Assembly: GCA_027186245.1 (NCBI GenBank) | Contig: CP114483.1 | Span: forward strand, 1,560,001-1,624,000 | Direction: 5' to 3' | From: Coriaria nepalensis | Lineage: Eukaryota > Streptophyta > Magnoliopsida > Cucurbitales > Coriariaceae | Length of the DNA: 64,000 nt | Part shown: one piece after another, positions 34,439 to 46,146 of the stretch | Numbering within the stretch: the stretch's first letter is position 1 | Layout of the letters: every line of letters starts with the position of its first letter | The notes under the pieces: generated by a model | What the model was told of the DNA's origin: nothing | Seen by the model: the letters and a program-made list of their open reading frames with translations, nothing else | Databases searched by the model: none | Made by a program: the position numbers and the translations under genes

Positions 34439-34455
34439 GGGGGGGGGGGGGGGGG
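34439..34455. repeat. 17-G homopolymer in the EXO70 5' region
   Basis: Seventeen consecutive G on the plus strand, about 170 bp upstream of the EXO70 start. On the transcribed strand's complement it is poly-C. Confidence 0.9.
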
Positions 34456-34879
34456 CAGCGTTCGCGTTTGACTTTAAAAGTTGGGGACTTTTACTTTGTA
34501 ACAAAAGACCTAGAGTCCGTGAGTTGACGCTTAACGTTTTTTGTTTTTTTGTTTTTTTGTTTTACCATTACACCTTTGATTTTTTCCAATTATTTAAAAC
34601 CTTTTTTTAATAATAAGCTAAATTATTTGGCCTCACAAGTCAAAACGTTATATAATAATAATAAAAATGAATATAATATTATAACAATAAGTATAATATT
34701 AAAAACTTACATATTTAATAATTTTATAATTAAACGAGAATCTTTAAATTGGATTTCAATTTTAGGAGAGTTTCTCCCATAAATGAATGGTAAGCATACA
34801 TGTCACAAAGTTAATTTCTTAAATTTATTTACAGATCCTTACTTACTTGGATTTCAATTTCTACAGATCGATCCACACA
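34456..34879. other. AT-rich spacer upstream of EXO70
   Basis: Poly-T and AT-rich DNA. No gene was recognised. It leads into the Copia remnant. Confidence 0.5.
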
Positions 34880-37260
34880 GTTCATTATATATTCATCCTT
34901 CTAACATCCTTGACATCACGCAAGTCTCTCAGAAACTCACGGCAGCGACAATCATGAAGTATGGATCAGATCCATGAAGCTCTCGCCCTCATGTCCAAGA
35001 ATAAACTTGGATTCATTACAGGTCATTTCGTTAAACCGTGTACTGATTCTCCTTTCTTTATTACTGGGCAGAGATGTAACGCTATGTTGTATTCTTGGAT
35101 ACTCAACTCCATTTTTAAGGAACTATTAAAATGAAGTGACATTTGCAACAAATGCTCACGATCTCTGGAATGATCTCCAGGAATGCTTCGACAAGAACAA
35201 CGGATCCAGAATTTATGCCATCCAGAAGGAGATTGCAATGTTATCACAAGATTCATCCTCTATATCTACCTATTACACGAGGCTGAAAGCTCTATGAGAT
35301 GAATATTCCACCATTGTTGCACCACGCACATGCGAATGTGTTTCATCAACCAATCATGCACGAATGGAGCAGCAACTGAAATTAATCCAATTTCTCATGG
35401 GCCTCAACAAAACCTACAGCACTGTATGCAGTCGAATTCTCATCATGGTTCCACTTCCCACGGTCACCAAAGATTTTTCAATGGTAAATGAAAATGAGTT
35501 GAATCGAGGCTTAGCTTCTACTAATACTGCCACTATTGAGACCATTGTCTTGTATAGGAACAGCAACAATCAGAACTCAAACCAACAGCAGAATTCTAAC
35601 TCATCTAAGCGCCCAGAATATAAACACTACCATGTTTTAGGACACAGGAAAGACAAATGGTACAGGTTGATAGGTTTTCCTCCTAGATTCAAATCCAAAA
35701 ACCATAATTCAAATTTCAGGCCTTCATCGTCCCAAAAAACAACTCAGAATGTCAATAATGCAAATGCACAGCTTCACAATTTATCACATACTCAGCTCAC
35801 CACTGAACAATATGGAAAAATGTTGAAGCTCATTAACCAAGATTCATCACAGAATCCAACTTCACATGTTGCTAACATTGCAGGTACTCATTGTAGCTTG
35901 TTAAGTCAAAATTATTTTTTTGACTGGGTAATTGATAGAGGTGCAACATGTTATGTCCTTTAATTTCTCAATTCTGAACTCATCAGTTCATTGTGCTCAA
36001 AGTCCTTTTGCATCTATCACTCTTCCAAATGGCCAAACCACTTCATCCACTCATAGAGGATCAGTCAAAATATCATCAACCTTAACACTTGACAATGTCC
36101 TATATATACCAGACTTTAAATGAAACTTGATCTCAGTTTCCAAACTAACCAGCGACACCAATTGTTATGTAAGAGATAAATTATAACCTTCTATCCTCCG
36201 CCAAGCCCGTCCATAGAGATTAATGGCCTCTAAAAACCTATTGTGTTCCTCCTCGGTCCACCGTTCTCGATGCTTGGTAATTGCATAGGGCTTTCTAGGC
36301 TACGATCTACAACAATATTATAACTTAGCTATATACTATCTCATATAGACTTCCAGTTTGTCCAGAGGTAAATCAGACTAGAAAAAGAAAACCACCAAAG
36401 GCTCGTTGGCAGGCTTCTATACTTGACAATGGCAAGGCCCTATATAGCCTTTTTGTCCAACTCTTAAGTCTGTTCATGCATCAACCAAAACATAGTCACT
36501 TAGAGGCTGCTTCCAAAGTGCGCAGGTACATCAGAAAGAGTCCGGGACTGGGGTTATTTTTTAACACCTCACGGACCTTCACACTTGATGCGTTTCGTGA
36601 TTCAGATTGGGCTTCTTGCCCGGTCACCAGGAAATCTGTCACATGCTACTGTATATTGCTTGGTGGTTCCCTTATTTCATGGAAACCAAAAAAATAGGCT
36701 ACAGTATCACGTTCCTCTACCGAGTCCGAATATCGAACAATGACTTATACAACGTGCGATATCACTTGGCTTGTTAACTTGTTTCATGATCTGTCACTCA
36801 ACATATGCCTTCTTGTTTCCTTGTATTGTGACAGCAGCGCGGCTAGACAGATTTGGGCGAATCCAGTATTTCATGAGCGGACCAAATACATTGACATAAA
36901 CTGTCATGTTGTTCGAGAGAAAATCCAACAGGGCTTAATCAAGACTGCTGCTATTCCTTCATCTGATCAGCCTACTGACTTATCCCCAAAGCGCTAGGGC
37001 TTGTTCAACATGTCCACCTACTTTCCAAGCTGGGGTGTAAAATCTTTTTCACCCTCCACCTTGAGAGGAGATAAAAACGCTTATATTGACGTGGCATTTG
37101 ATATGGAAATGCACAATTACGATGTTGACGTGGAGCTATACAGTTATGATCAGTTTGTAATTGGTTAGAGGTAATTAGATAGTCAGCCTAACTAACCCAA
37201 ATATTTAAATTAATCTTGCATGTATTATTTATTAATACAATTACGCTTAATAACAGAATT
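34880..37260 (+). mobile_element. Internally deleted, decayed Ty1/Copia LTR retrotransposon
   Basis: From about 34975 a Copia gag (UBN2-type) can be followed across frame breaks: LYSWILNSIFKEL, ATNAHDLWNDLQECFDKN, IYAIQKEIAMLSQDSS, then an open stretch 35364-35963 (QFLMGLNKTYSTVCSRILIM). A zinc-knuckle-like GHRKDKWYRL has lost its cysteines, and the protease-type motif has decayed to DRGATCYVL. After about 36130 the frame decays, and at 36476-36997 the RNase H end appears (ASKVRRYIRKSPGLGLFF, DSDWASCPVTRKSVT, SSTESEYRTM). Integrase and most of the reverse transcriptase are missing. A possible 3' LTR follows a purine tract at 37060-37072. No 5' LTR or primer-binding site was found. It cannot be autonomous. 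Confidence 0.85.
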
Positions 37261-37337
37261 CTCCCTCGTTTCTTTCTCTATGTTTCCTGCGCGTGTTGCA
37301 TGATTGAGATCACACACTTGACATATAATAATATGAA

Positions 37338-37341
<4 letters not shown>

Positions 37342-37384
<43 letters not shown>
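37342..37384. repeat. (TA)n microsatellite
   Basis: About 43 bases of pure TA directly after the Copia remnant. Confidence 0.9.
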
Positions 37385-37391
<7 letters not shown>

Positions 37392-37483
37392 TTAATAAAT
37401 ACATCATAAAAAATAAAAAATAAAAGTCAAAAAATATATCTACTTCCAGGAAATTAGAAAACAAATCTTAGAGTTGAATCGTG

Positions 37484-37601
37484 ACGATATACAATCCCAT
37501 ATTCAAGCCCTATTTACGTGGATCGTGACGATATACAATCCCATATTCATGCTCTATTTACGTGGATCGTGACGATATACAATCCCATATCCAAATCTGT
37601 A
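37484..37601. repeat. 44-bp tandem repeat, about 2.7 copies
   Basis: The unit starts cgtgacgatatacaatccca and contains tatttacgtggat. Three successive copies differ by a few substitutions (tattcaagcc, tattcatgct, tatccaaatc). Confidence 0.9.
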
Positions 37602-38040
37602 GATTATAAAGCGTTGAAATTGGCGGCAAATCAATAGTAATATAAAAACATCATAATATCCACCGATGTAATGAATTTAGTGTGCCCTAAATTCAAGATA
37701 TTACGTGGCTTCTGTTGAAAATTAGTTCGTGTTTGGTTGTAAACAAGAAAATGGGAACGTGGCGTGGAAGGAAAATGCACACACACGAGGCTGTCTTCAT
37801 CTAGAGATAATTGACTACAAATCTTCAAATAATTTGATTAGTATGTTAGAAGTCTGACCTTTTATGTTACAATTAATCGATAATAAAAGTAGTTAATTTA
37901 TTTTTTTAATATTAGTTTTTTTTTTTTTATAAATAAAAAAAATTAAATATAAGATGAATATATTTTTAATACATATTTATATATATATATATATATATAA
38001 TATAAAATACATATAAAAATACATATAATTATATATAAAT

Positions 38041-38325
38041 AGATGTGAACAGTTGACTCCTTAACTGGATTGGTAAGTATTTCATTCCTATGATGTTTGT
38101 ACGAGTTCGAGTTTCGAAGAGAACAAATGAGACTCAGTCTCTTTTTATTAGAATCTTTGAATTTCGAGAGTGGTTGATATAGTGGTGGGAAGCTTGTCAG
38201 TTTGGTAAGGTCCCTTCACACATATGTGTTGGGTAAAACAGTTTCTGAGAAAGTTCTTCATATGAGTGTCCCGATCTAAATGGATAATGACTACATTTTA
38301 AGATAGTCTATTTTATTATGGCAAA

Positions 38326-38361
<36 letters not shown>

Positions 38362-38362
38362 C
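38041..38362 (+). mobile_element. Possible tRNA-derived SINE with (AAT)n tail
   Basis: The stretch has a tRNA-like head: an A-box-like segment ttaactggattggtaag near 38061, and about 35 bp later a B-box-like gagttcgagtttcg near 38103. A unique body and a simple (AAT)n tail at 38327-38361 follow. That head-body-tail plan is typical of plant SINEs. No target-site duplication was confirmed and the box matches are imperfect, so this is tentative. Confidence 0.35.
38327..38361. repeat. (AAT)n microsatellite
   Basis: About eleven aat units in a row. Confidence 0.9.
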
Positions 38363-38687
38363 TCATTAACTATAACAACAAACAGTTTGTAATCTAGAGG
38401 GAGATTTAAGTTTTTTTCTAATATTTGGATGTATTTTTTTAGAGGGAGATTAACGGTTTGTATTTTTTTTCTAATATTATTATGAATATATAGTGATATA
38501 TAACTCATCTCTTGACTCTGACTCTTCTTAAATCTTAAGAGGTGTGATTACCATCCGACCTAAAAGACTTCCACCGTTCTCTTTCCTTATTTACTCTCCA
38601 ATTTTGGAGGAATCAAAACCATAACACAACTTCCCTCTCCCTCCCCTCATTCTCTCCCTCTACCTCCTTAAGATTAAACCAGATGAG

Positions 38688-38770
38688 TAGAGGTGGCAAT
38701 CTAAGCCGGGCTTAGGTTCAAGCTCGTGCTCGGGCCGGGTCTCAAAATTCCCGGCCCAATCACCCTAATC
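38688..38770 (+). mobile_element. Possible hAT transposon terminus
   Basis: The sequence tagaggtggcaatctaagcc followed by a GC-rich stretch resembles the 5' end of plant hAT elements, which commonly begin near (T/C)AG(A/G)GGTGGCAA. No matching inverted end or transposase was found nearby, although 39040-39260 may be decayed coding DNA. Confidence 0.3.
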
Positions 38771-41700
38771 CGATTAAAAATTGATTTTTCTACTTTTGAG
38801 CAAAAAGTTATCCCATAATATAATAAATAAGTTTTATAATTCAATAAACAAAAATTATGACTTAACAAAAAAGTTTTATAGCGTAAAAGACATACTCCAT
38901 ATACATAAAAGATATCTTTCATTTTTTTCCTATAAATACCCAATTTTCCTCTTACAATTTCTTCACACTTTTTCTCCTATAAATAATTTATCTCTCTCAC
39001 TTATATTATTACACTAAATTCTCTAAAACCTTTAGAAATTTCCCATAATGAAATTCGATTGAGCTAGAGCAGTTGGACAACTTGGACGAAGCAGAAGACA
39101 CTCTACTTTGAATCATTTTGCAGAGCTTTATAGAGTCAACATATGTAATAGAACTAGACGACAATTTGCATAGTATTTAATATGTACAAAATTTTTTTAT
39201 GCAAAACCAGAAATGAGATATGGTTACTTACAATGTCATTATAACTCACTTATATGTGATGATGACATAATATCTCTCGGTCTTCCACCACCTATTTCGG
39301 AAACTAAATAAATATCATAATATTATTTTATAATTAATTAATTATTTATTTATTTACTTATATTTTTGTTATTTAAGTTAAATGTTAAATTTATTATTTT
39401 AGATTTTATTTTACTCATTTCCCTTCCAACCCAACATAGGCTAAGTTTTCTCGAGTTCCGTACGAAACAATTTTAATTTATATTATCACATCGCATGATA
39501 ATCCATGCATCTGATCAATATTAAGTTTCAGGATTTTCTATCGTTAAAATAGTTGCAAAGTGTGTGGACATACGATATATACCACAATTTTTTTGCGTTT
39601 TTAGATCTTAATATCATACGCCTAAGCTTTTAGATTAATATATTGTAAGTTGATAAATCTAACGTCAGCTATATGTGTAAGGAAATCCAGGCTAGATCTT
39701 AAACTAGTCTTTTAGATTAATCTTTTGAAATAAACTGCGCCAATACAAGGAAAAAGGCTTGTTGTCACTTGGCCTTACGGCCACTTTTAACATTTTTCAT
39801 AATTATTTTGCCTGATCATATTTGAGCTCAATAAAAGCCGGTTATCGGCGCAACCCTAGAGCGAGGTTGAGAGTCGGTTCCGTGGGCTATGAGTCTGATG
39901 GCTCACTCGCGCTTGCACGCATGAACGAAGAGTATGATTGAGAGGTTAAGAAGAAGAAGGTGGAGTCTGTTGGACCACAATTCACAACCAACGTTCTAAG
40001 GTCGGATGTAGTTTAAATTTCAAGAGTCAAAAGTCCGTATTAAAATATGATAGAAGATCGTCAAAGTATGAGATCTAATATGATAGAACATGCAAACCTT
40101 ATAAAGTCTGGAAATTAAAATATCTCAGATGAAAATGAAGAAAAAATTACTAATTATTTGAATGCTATATAATTGATAATTAAAATAAATGATATTGATT
40201 GTATAAATAACCGAAGATCGGCCGTAAAGAGGCATTAAAAATTATTAATGGACTTTCTATTTGAACTTAATTTGTTCGGAATGTTATTGCCGAAAATAAC
40301 TCCTTACCATAATTTTCTGTTTTATAGGCTGTGGCTGAATCGACATACTTAGGGTCATATGCAGAATTAGGGTTTGAGAGAGTGTAAAGAGGCTGCTGAT
40401 ATTCCTGAGAAGAAGATTGAGAATAACGAAAATGTTGATTTTGGAGCTAAAGAAGCTTCGTTTGAAGATAATATTTTGGGTTCTGAAAACAGAGTTCTAC
40501 TTATCTATTACAGTTCTCGTACACATTTGAACAAAAACTGCAGTCCATATAAAAAGTAGTCCACAGAAGTTCTTTTCAAAGGTCAATTTGAAATTTTCTT
40601 AATGCTTATTCTTTATATTTAAATTTGCTTGTTTCTTATATGGCATGGTGTTGATCCTTTTGGTCTATGTTCCTAGATGGTGAGATGGTGAAGACAACGA
40701 TGATGATGTCGATTGGCACATCCAACAACCAATGTTCATTTTTTCATTATTTATCCACATGTCGTATAATCTAGATGCACCACATCATCACCCACTACAG
40801 TGATATATGGATAATAATAATTGTGATAGGTTTCTGCTACGTGATATTTTCAACATCGTAGCTGAACTTATAATTTGCTCATATAAATAAGAGAATAAAT
40901 TTCATTATTTATATTCATCCTAAAATGATCACAAATATCCTATTTTTTATTGACATAATTCGACCTACTAGATCTATCACAAAGTTAAGATAACGAGTCA
41001 CAATAATCTTATTTGTGATCGAAATCCCCGTCGCAATAGGCCATTTTCATCATCAAGGGCTCATTCAATTCTAAAATTGTAATATGTAATATTCTCAGAG
41101 TTGACATAATGAAATAGACAACCCCAAAAATAGCTACAAGATAGAGATCCAGAGTCAAGTTTAAGATGGTAAGCATACTAACTTGGGGTGTACGTGTTAT
41201 GACTTATGTGTAGTGTTTTCGTTCGTTTGGCATTTTTGTCTGGTGGTTGGCTGTACGTATGCAAGTACATGTCCGTCATCAAAAGGATTTAATTTGACAT
41301 TTGTAGCTGTCTTCTTTTTTGAAATCGGGTCGAGTAATGAACGCGAAAGTTAAGAGTCTTAGATACCTGAAGAAATATGTATGTAATCATGTGTTTGTAT
41401 GGAAATGATCACGTCCTTTTTGCTTTTCCTACTAAATTTGACAACAAGATACCCTCTTCGACCACCACATATGTAGTTGTTATTTTACGTACGTACACAA
41501 AATTGTGAAAACCTTACCCAATCTGTTCTCATCCGTACACGAAAAACAACAAAATAACGACATGGTGTTATACATTAACTTGATTAAAAATTGTTGCACT
41601 TTTTTTCAACCATGTTCGATGTAAACATGTGGTTGTCCTTTGGCTTGATGGGTGGCCAGGTGGGGATTGGGAAATTTTTGAAAAAACCCTAATCTCCGTT

Positions 41701-42224
41701 AGCATGTATTCGTCGACAGAGACTTGCCAGTTTATTACCGTACGATTTCGATTAGGTAAGTAGATAGTAAGTTAGCTCATTAAGTCCAACTGTCAAAATA
41801 AAAAACGTGGGTGAGCGTAAAAACATATAATTTGCTGGATCAATTATTGGACCGACCACGATTGGACGTTTTTTTTTTTTTTTTTGGGATGTTTCAGTCT
41901 AATTATACAGCGTTCGATCGGTTGGTTTCTCACTAAACTCAAACTGAAACTGATATTTTAGTCTGCGTATAGTACTGACGTGCGTCTACCGATCAACAAA
42001 ATACTGGTATAGAGTAATATATGCATGCATTTATCAATTGTTATGACTTATGTGCACTAATATATAGTTTTCAAAGATAAACTCTTAGCTTTGTGATTCA
42101 TATTAAGGCCTAAGGGTCGTTGTATATATAAATGTTCGGTATTGAGCCCGTGGTTTTAATATCATGAAACGGGTAGCGCTACAACATGGTATTATAAACA
42201 AACGACCACGTGAAAATGTCAAAG
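38771..42224. other. Gene-poor 3.4-kb stretch with unrecognised coding-like relics
   Basis: AT-rich DNA for the most part. Two short stretches look once-coding. At 39841-40017 one frame reads GYRRNPRARLRVGSVGYESD, then GSLALARMNEEYD, with one in-frame TGA, then EVKKKKVESVGPQFTTNV. At 40374-40560 an open frame encodes CKEAADIPEKKIENNENVDF and FGAKEASFEDNILGSEN. I cannot name either. The rest, including 40600-42220, shows no gene or clear repeat. Confidence 0.4.
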
Positions 42225-42298
42225 GACCGCATAGCGCAGTGGATTAGCGCGTTTGACTTCGGATCAAAAGGTCGTGGGTTCGACTCCCACTGTGGTCG
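42225..42298 (+). tRNA. trnR-UCG: tRNA-Arg (anticodon UCG)
   Basis: A complete cloverleaf reads by eye. Acceptor stem GACCGCA pairs with TGTGGTC (one G-U). D-arm GCGC...GCGC. Anticodon stem TTTGA/TCAAA with loop CTTCGGA places anticodon TCG at positions 34-36. The T-arm is GTGGG-TTCGACT-CCCAC. Discriminator base is G. It is 74 nt with no intron and no encoded CCA, as expected for a nuclear gene. The A box is tagcgcagtgg and the B box is ggttcgactcc. It should be transcribed by RNA polymerase III and decode CGA arginine codons. Confidence 0.97.
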
Positions 42299-42315
42299 GT
42301 AGTTATATTACTCCG

Positions 42316-42320
42316 TTTTT
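42316..42320 (+). terminator. Pol III T-run terminator of tRNA-Arg
   Basis: Five T residues 18 nt after the tRNA 3' end form the usual RNA polymerase III stop signal. Confidence 0.75.
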
Positions 42321-43473
42321 ACTTTTGGAGGGAAATATGTTTTCGCTCCTAAACTCTAAGACATCCAAGTCCAATTCTCTAGGCCCGTAAACAACCGATC
42401 GGCCCACATTCATTCCCTGTAATCTTTTTTCCCCATGGCCCAAAAGAAAAAACAAAAAAAAAATATATATATATACTCATACATAGAAAAATGAGCACGT
42501 GCCTTTCTCGTGCCATATCTCAACTACGCTGTAGGTAGCAATCATCATAACAAAACCAATCGATATTTCTCTCGAAGAGAATAAAATATGAGCAGGCCAT
42601 CTGTTTAGTCTTTTTTACTGCAGTTATTATCCCGTAACAGCAGTAATGAACAGAGGGCGGGTGAAAAACATGCAGATGCAGCAGTAGCCGTTGAAAGAAG
42701 AGTTACAAGTAATCTGTAAATATTTGTAGATGCTGGTGAGTTCGTAGCGATAGAATCATAACTAAACCTGTAACTCTTACTGTATGTCTGACCCATCTGG
42801 GCACATGCTTCAAGTTCTACTGACCCGAAATTAAAGATTTTTGTACCAAAGTTCAGGTGGCTACAGCTAAGCTCTCCCTCCCTCCCTCCATCCCTCTCGG
42901 CTCTCAAGCTTTGTAATTACAAAACCAATATAAATATATAATTAATATTTGTAGGCCACGCCCAACAGCCCGACATTGACACTCTCATTTTCTCTGTCTT
43001 AGTAGCTTGTTTATCATGATTAAGATTAATTATTTGGAGATGTCGAGGTGGCTCGCCAATCAAAATCCAAGACCATTGCATGCCTGCCTAAAGGCCCTAA
43101 ACCCTAGGTTTGTTGTAGTGGTCAAAGGCAAACTAGAGATATTTCTTGGGCTAAACTATCAGTAAGCTTCCTCAAGCCTGAGAATCAAACGAGAACTTAG
43201 TCGAATAGTAAGATTCGAGGACTTAAGACTCTCGACTCCAGGAAAAGGGCTGGGAAAGAACAAAAAACATGAGTTGCAATTATATAATGTAACAAAGTTG
43301 GAGATTATTTATTATTAGTATTAGTTTTTTTTTTTTTTTTTACTTCACTCTCCAAGTTGCAAACTGTTTTTCTATACTTTTTTTTTAAAAGCATACTTTT
43401 GCATCTCTCTCTCTCTCTCACGCACACGCACACTCACTTATCAATCTCATTTCTAACTTTCTTCTATCAATAA
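42321..43473. other. Intergenic: tRNA to NaKR gene
   Basis: A TATA-like box on the minus strand (around 42928-42941) faces leftward, followed by a GA-rich leader and a 63-codon frame starting MGQTYSKSYRF (42793 to 42605). It could be a small transcribed gene, but the peptide is not recognised. To the right, 43400-43430 is CT-rich and probably the NaKR 5'UTR. Confidence 0.35.
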
Positions 43474-44694
43474 ATGAAAGGTCTGGATATCTTCTGTGCA
43501 TCCCAAGCTTCAACAGAAATATGTATGAGCATGGATCAACCTAATCCCTCCTCCTCCACCGATCAACTAGGCAGTGGTGGAGGTGGCGGCCCCGTCATAG
43601 ACCGCCATAACCCCATAATCCATGATGCTAGAAGAAGCACCTGGTCAGCATCGTCGTTAGCCCTCTCAATTAACCCTCCTTGCTCAATAACTCACTTACC
43701 CATCAATCCCAAACCTTATAACGATGCTAGCTACCGTCAACTCCAAAAGGCGGCCAGCAGGAAAAGCGATTCTGAAAAGCATGTTGTCCCGAACCGGTTG
43801 GCAAAATTACCAAGGGATGATCGTCATCATGACCATGATCATGATCGTGAAAAGAGAAGATTCAGCTTTTCTTCCACTAAGAAACCAACTACTGATCAGC
43901 ATCATCCTCAACATGTTAGGAAAAGTACTGGTTCGTTCATACCAACTGAGATTTTCAGAAGGAGTTGTGCTAAGCCTGATGATTTGGCGGTCGTCACACC
44001 TCCTGGCTCATCTAGATATCTACTGAGCGAACCGTCGTTTCTTGACCCAGATTTGGCATTGGTTCCAGCTGCTGCTGAGAACGTGAAAAGGAGCACTAGT
44101 TTAATCAGTACTGTAAACGTAGAAGAATCTGGAAATGAATCTAAACCATCTTCTAATTTAAACCAGGTATATATGTTCTCTTTTCCAACCTTTTTCTCCC
44201 TAAACCAAGTTTCTTCTCATAGAAAAGTTGTGTGATGCAAATGTGGATCAGGTTCATCTCTAAAACCATGTTTCTGGTTTGTACAGTGCACTCTTAAACC
44301 TCTTGACTTTGATTCCTATATCAAAGTTTCAATCAGCTTATAGCACAAATGTGTAACAATTTGTGCTGCTTGCATGCAGGTTGCCGTCGATTTGAGGGTT
44401 TCATTGCACTGCAAAGGATGTGAAAGAAAAGTTAGGAAGCATCTCTCTAGAATACAAGGTAATTATAAGTATGCAGCGTGGGTAAATAAACTCTTATATT
44501 TAAGGTAATCACATGATTATCATCGTTGTTCATGTACTTTGTTTTGAGCAGGAGTTACATCGTTCAGCATTGACTTTGCAGCAAAAAAGGTGACAGTGAT
44601 CGGAGATATAACACCATTAAATGTGCTGGAAAGTGTATCAAAGGTGAAGAATGCTCAATTTTGGACACCTGCAACATCTCAAGTAGTGGCATAG
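43474..44694 (+). CDS. Heavy-metal-associated domain protein, SODIUM POTASSIUM ROOT DEFECTIVE (NaKR) type
   Basis: Three exons, 43474-44166, 44380-44458 and 44552-44694, giving 304 residues with all phases closed. The N-terminus MKGLDIFCASQASTEICMSM is the hallmark of the NaKR group. The long middle is Ser/His-rich and disordered (DDRHHDHDHDREKRR). The C-terminal HMA domain covers about residues 232-300: VAVDLRVSLHCKGCERKVRK with the metal-binding CxxC, then HLSRIQGVTSFSIDF and VTVIGDITPLNVLESVSKVK. Arabidopsis NaKR1 is a phloem protein needed for Na/K balance, root growth and long-distance movement of FT. The His-rich patch may add metal affinity (inference). Which of NaKR1-3 it matches is unresolved. 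Confidence 0.92.
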
Positions 44695-46146
44695 AAAAAC
44701 AAGCGAAATGAAAATATCTTAAGCAGATCAATCATGTTCCGTCTTAATTACTTAAAATATTATTACATTATGATATGATAATATGAAATTAATATCGTTA
44801 ATTAAGATTAATTGATTTATTATGAACTATCCAATAACTTTCCAAAGGAAATAGTTTCAATTATATAATTATCGTGAAATCTGATTCAATTACTTTATTG
44901 TAAATCTAAATTAAAACGTTATCATATGCTGCTCCGAGGTTTAATATTGTTTTCTAATCACGAGGATTAAGAGTTGGCTTCTTTCATTAGATGTCGGTTT
45001 TATCAGACAAGCGTGACTCATGAAGCAGATCTATGTATATGTTTCTCTGATCTATGTTCTTTCCTACTGCACTGATCAAATTGCATCATTGGGTTGGTTA
45101 TTTTTCAATAATATGGAAACGTTACTACATTAAATTCTCACCAAACTTTACAAATAAATTAATATCTAAAATATTTATGGCCACATATATTACTTACGTC
45201 AATGATGGGAAGGGAAGGGAAGATGGGTACGCCTATGTTACATGTATCTTCTCTTTTCCTGTTTCTTCTTTGTCATTTTGTTATATGCATGAAAAAGACA
45301 CCCGTACGCCATTTAAATTGATGCTGACACATTCAACCGTTGCACATGCCTCTTTTAATTGTAATGGCAAAGTTAGAAACAATATCGATCGATATATATG
45401 CATTTTCATTTATTATACTATAAAAATAATTATATAATAATTTCTCAATTGATGAAAAAAATTGGCATGAAACGAAAAATTGGGCCCAAAAAGTTTTTTT
45501 TTGTCATTTTGGGCCCAAATTAAAACAGTTCGTAACCAGCCCAACTGACCAAGCCCATAGTCGGAAATTTACTTTGCGAGATGTTACCCTATGGGCTTAA
45601 CCTAACAAATAAGCGAAGTGGGCCGACAAGAAATAATAATATTTGATATTTGATTATCTAGTAGATATGAAAAAGACAAGTAAGAGTTAATCATATTTGA
45701 TAAAATAAAAAATAAAATAAATAAATAAAAAAAGTAAGAGTAAATTTATGTATTAATTAGGGCATAAACACTTATTTTACGTAATTAAGTATCATGCATG
45801 AGACGATCTAGTGTTAGTGACTAGTGAATAGTAATTTGCATGCATGAACGAGATGAGTGATTAAATTATATTAAGATGAATAAATAGAAACCCCTTTTCC
45901 CGCGAAAATAGGAGTATCAGTACTACAACATCCACCCTGCTTGCTGATCACTCCCTTAACCCAACCCGAGTTGCTCAAGAGTCCGTAGAAATCAAGATCG
46001 TCTTTCAAGATTTGAAATGTAAAAGAAAATCTTACCAATTCGACCTTTTCTGTTTCCGTCCTTCCTTCTTTCTTTTCACTAGTATCAAAAATCTTCTCTT
46101 AAGCCCTCCACCCCTGTTCTCACTCGACCAAATTCTTCTTCTAACC
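44695..46146. other. Intergenic, 1.45 kb
   Basis: 3' flank of the NaKR gene, then AT-rich DNA, then the DUF7086 promoter with a CT-rich leader at 46040-46140. No further gene was seen. Confidence 0.5.

Noticed and set aside
43086..43102. Telomere-like ccctaaaccctag
   Set aside because: Only about two units; too short for an interstitial telomere repeat.
45054..45437. 127-codon frame in AT-rich DNA
   Set aside because: No motif, no splice or promoter support, composition typical of random AT-rich frames.
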